Source of the DNA: Baffinella frigidus
Lineage: Eukaryota > Cryptophyceae > Cryptomonadales > Baffinellaceae
Reading direction: 5' to 3'
Length of the DNA stretch: 11,243 bases
Assembly (NCBI GenBank): GCA_026770585.1
Contig: MU646489.1
Coordinates: 248,841 to 260,083 of the forward strand
Numbering within the stretch: position 1 is the stretch's first letter; each line of letters starts with the position of its first letter. Below the pieces are notes generated by a model, which was not told where the DNA came from, did not search any database, and saw only the letters and a program-made list of their open reading frames with translations. Of this stretch, positions 10,478 to 11,243 are shown piece after piece. Made by a program: the position numbers and the translations under genes.

Positions 10478-10514
10478 AACCGCACCCCATCTGTGTAGCT
10501 CGTCTTGGAGCAGA
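10478..10514 (-). CDS. LLQDELHRWGAV exon (copy E)
   Basis: Acceptor AGAACCCAG (to 10515) at the end of a tract; reads LLQDELHRWGAV, identical to exon D with two silent changes (CTG/CTC, GGC/GGT). It then diverges into TTCTTCTTTC. A donor at GGGGTGCGG is possible. Confidence 0.5.
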
Positions 10515-10515
10515 C

Positions 10516-10775
10516 TGGGTTCTGGGTTTTAGGGTCAAGAATTGAGGTTTAGGGTTCTGGGATTCAAGTTTGATGTTTCCGTTTGGTATTTCGTGTTTCA
10601 AGTGTGGTGTTGAGGTTTCTGGGTTGTTGGGGTTTGGAGTTGCGGGTGTCGTGTGTTGGGTGAAGTCTTGAGGGTTTGGGGTGTAGAGTTTAGGTTTCAG
10701 GGTGTAGGGGTTGGGTTTTAGGTTTTGGGGTTTAGGGTTTAGGTGTATGTAGGGTTTGGGGTTTAGAGTGCGCGC
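10516..10775. repeat. Strongly degenerate telomere-like tract
   Basis: GGGTTT, GGTTTC, TGTTTCG and GTGTTG units, more diverged than elsewhere, becoming regular GGGTTTAGG after 10700. Frames over it (TLNPKPYIHLNPKPQ type) are by-products. Confidence 0.75.
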
Positions 10776-10795
10776 AACGGACATCCTGGTTTCAT
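10776..10795 (-). pseudogene. Degenerate QDQDVR exon copy
   Basis: GAAACCAGGATGTCCG on the minus strand matches the 3' ends of 11025-11050 and 11128-11177, but the donor GT is replaced by TT (TTGCGCG). Confidence 0.35.
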
Positions 10796-10811
10796 GTTTC
10801 ACGTTTCGTGT

Positions 10812-10905
10812 CTAGGGTTTAGGGTTTAGGGTTTGGGGTTTAGGGTTTAGGGTTTAGGGTTGATTTTTTAGGGTTTATTTTTTAGGGTTTAGGGTTTAGG
10901 TTTCT
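10812..10905. repeat. TTTAGGG tract with TTTTTTAGGG variants
   Basis: GGGTTTA units, near-perfect, with two TTTTTTAGGG units at 10863-10885. Confidence 0.9.
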
Positions 10906-10929
10906 AGGTTGTTGGAGAGTGTGCTCTAC

Positions 10930-10955
10930 CGGACAGCCAAGTTTTGAAGACGACC
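10930..10955 (-). CDS. RLQNLAVR exon copy
   Basis: Minus strand GRLQNLAVR with donor CCG|GTAGAG (10930/10929). Preceded by an A-rich leader (GGGAAAAGAGAAAAC) like that of the next copy. Most diverged of the three copies with a GT donor. Confidence 0.4.
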
Positions 10956-11024
10956 GTTTTCTCTTTTCCCTTTTCGTGTGTGGGATTCGGGTTTGGGGTT
11001 TAGTACCCAGAGGTTAAGATTTAC

Positions 11025-11050
11025 CGGACATCCTGGTCTTGCAGGCGATC
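11025..11050 (-). CDS. DRLQDQDVR exon copy
   Basis: Minus strand DRLQDQDVR, donor CCG|GTAAAT (11025/11024). Two differences from 11128-11153, both silent (CTT/CTG, GTT/GTC). The acceptor could be GGGAAAAG, 9 bases before the shared part. Confidence 0.5.
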
Positions 11051-11077
11051 GTTTTCCTTTTCCCATTTTTCGTGTGG

Positions 11078-11127
11078 GGGGTTTAGGTTTAGGGTTTAGG
11101 TTTTAGGGTTGGGGGTTTGGGGTTTAC
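11078..11127. repeat. Telomere-like tract between QDQDVR exons
   Basis: GGTTTAGGG, GGGGTTT units. On the minus strand it starts GTAAACCCC at the exon border. Confidence 0.85.
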
Positions 11128-11177
11128 CGAACATCCTGGTCTTGAAGGCGATCTGATCCGCCCACCCGGCGGATGAC
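11128..11177 (-). CDS. VIRRVGGSDRLQDQDVR exon, tract on both sides
   Basis: A 50-nt exon with acceptor CTAAACCCAG (to 11178) and donor TTCG|GTAAAC (11128/11127), both inside telomere-like tracts. Reads VIRRVGGSDRLQDQDVR, starting in phase 0 and ending in phase 2. Three related copies follow on the same strand. The only two differences with copy 11025-11050 are silent. Possibly the start of an ARM or other helical repeat, but the family is not certain. It is the clearest case of an exon framed by repeat introns. Confidence 0.5.
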
Positions 11178-11243
11178 CTGGGTTTAGGGTTTGGGTTTTG
11201 GGGGTTGGGGTTTGGAGTTTGGGGTTTGGGGTTTGGGGTTTGG
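11178..11243. repeat. G-rich tract running off the window
   Basis: GGTTTAGGG then GGGGTTT units to the last base, so the tract and probably the gene continue beyond the window. Confidence 0.9.

Noticed and set aside
11178-11243. True chromosome end
   Set aside because: The tract is a GGGGTTT-variant similar to internal ones and is preceded by exons; tracts of both orientations occur all along.

Overview
The window looks like nuclear DNA from a eukaryote with plant-type telomere repeats (CCCTAAA / TTTAGGG). There is no long gene-length reading frame. Coding potential lies in short GC-rich exon-sized pieces flanked by AG acceptors and GT donors, separated by degenerate 7-bp telomere-like tracts that fill a large part of the window. 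A green alga (for example a prasinophyte) is my best guess; a dinoflagellate or another protist with TTTAGGG telomeres is possible. This is inference from repeat type and exon style, not identification. The window is not a chromosome end: tracts are scattered, change strand, and alternate with unique sequence.

Layout. 1-660: C-rich tract, short repeats, one weak exon. 677-1027: a foldback element with three copies of a GC-rich unit. 1222-1863: plus-strand exons, including a consistent two-exon model (1325-1417 and 1703-1863) joined by a 285-bp intron made mostly of telomere-like repeat. 1908-2215: AT-rich tandem repeats and a perfect hairpin. 2230-3363: G-rich tracts on the plus strand, with coding-like repeats readable on both strands. 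3506-4895: plus-strand, tandemly duplicated exons (units of about 200-265 bp). 4921-5390: a pure CCCTAAA tract, two related exons and a 167-bp foldback element between them. 5483-6210: tracts and a repeated exon. 6411-7062: six copies of an ELWKKVEP exon, the last running to a stop codon. 7125-7980: an unassigned frame, two inverted-repeat elements and a 10-unit 20-bp minisatellite. 8018-11243: G-rich tracts on the plus strand, with minus-strand exons.

The best functional assignment is on the minus strand, 8975-10203, where several exons encode armadillo (ARM) helical repeats. Copies of these exons differ mostly at synonymous sites, so they diverged under protein-coding constraint. In most of the window the sense strand of the exons is the C-rich strand of the neighbouring tract: plus on the left, minus on the right, so the two main clusters converge on 7.1-8.0 kb.

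The most unusual feature is that telomere-like tracts sit where introns should be. Of 15 plus-strand C-rich tracts I segmented, 12 end at a CAG or TAG next to an exon-like piece. Several minus-strand exons end in GTAAAC running straight into the tract. Some exon copies are cut by a tract with no splice signal, so the locus probably mixes live exons with broken ones. No transcript evidence is available here, so every exon boundary is a prediction.
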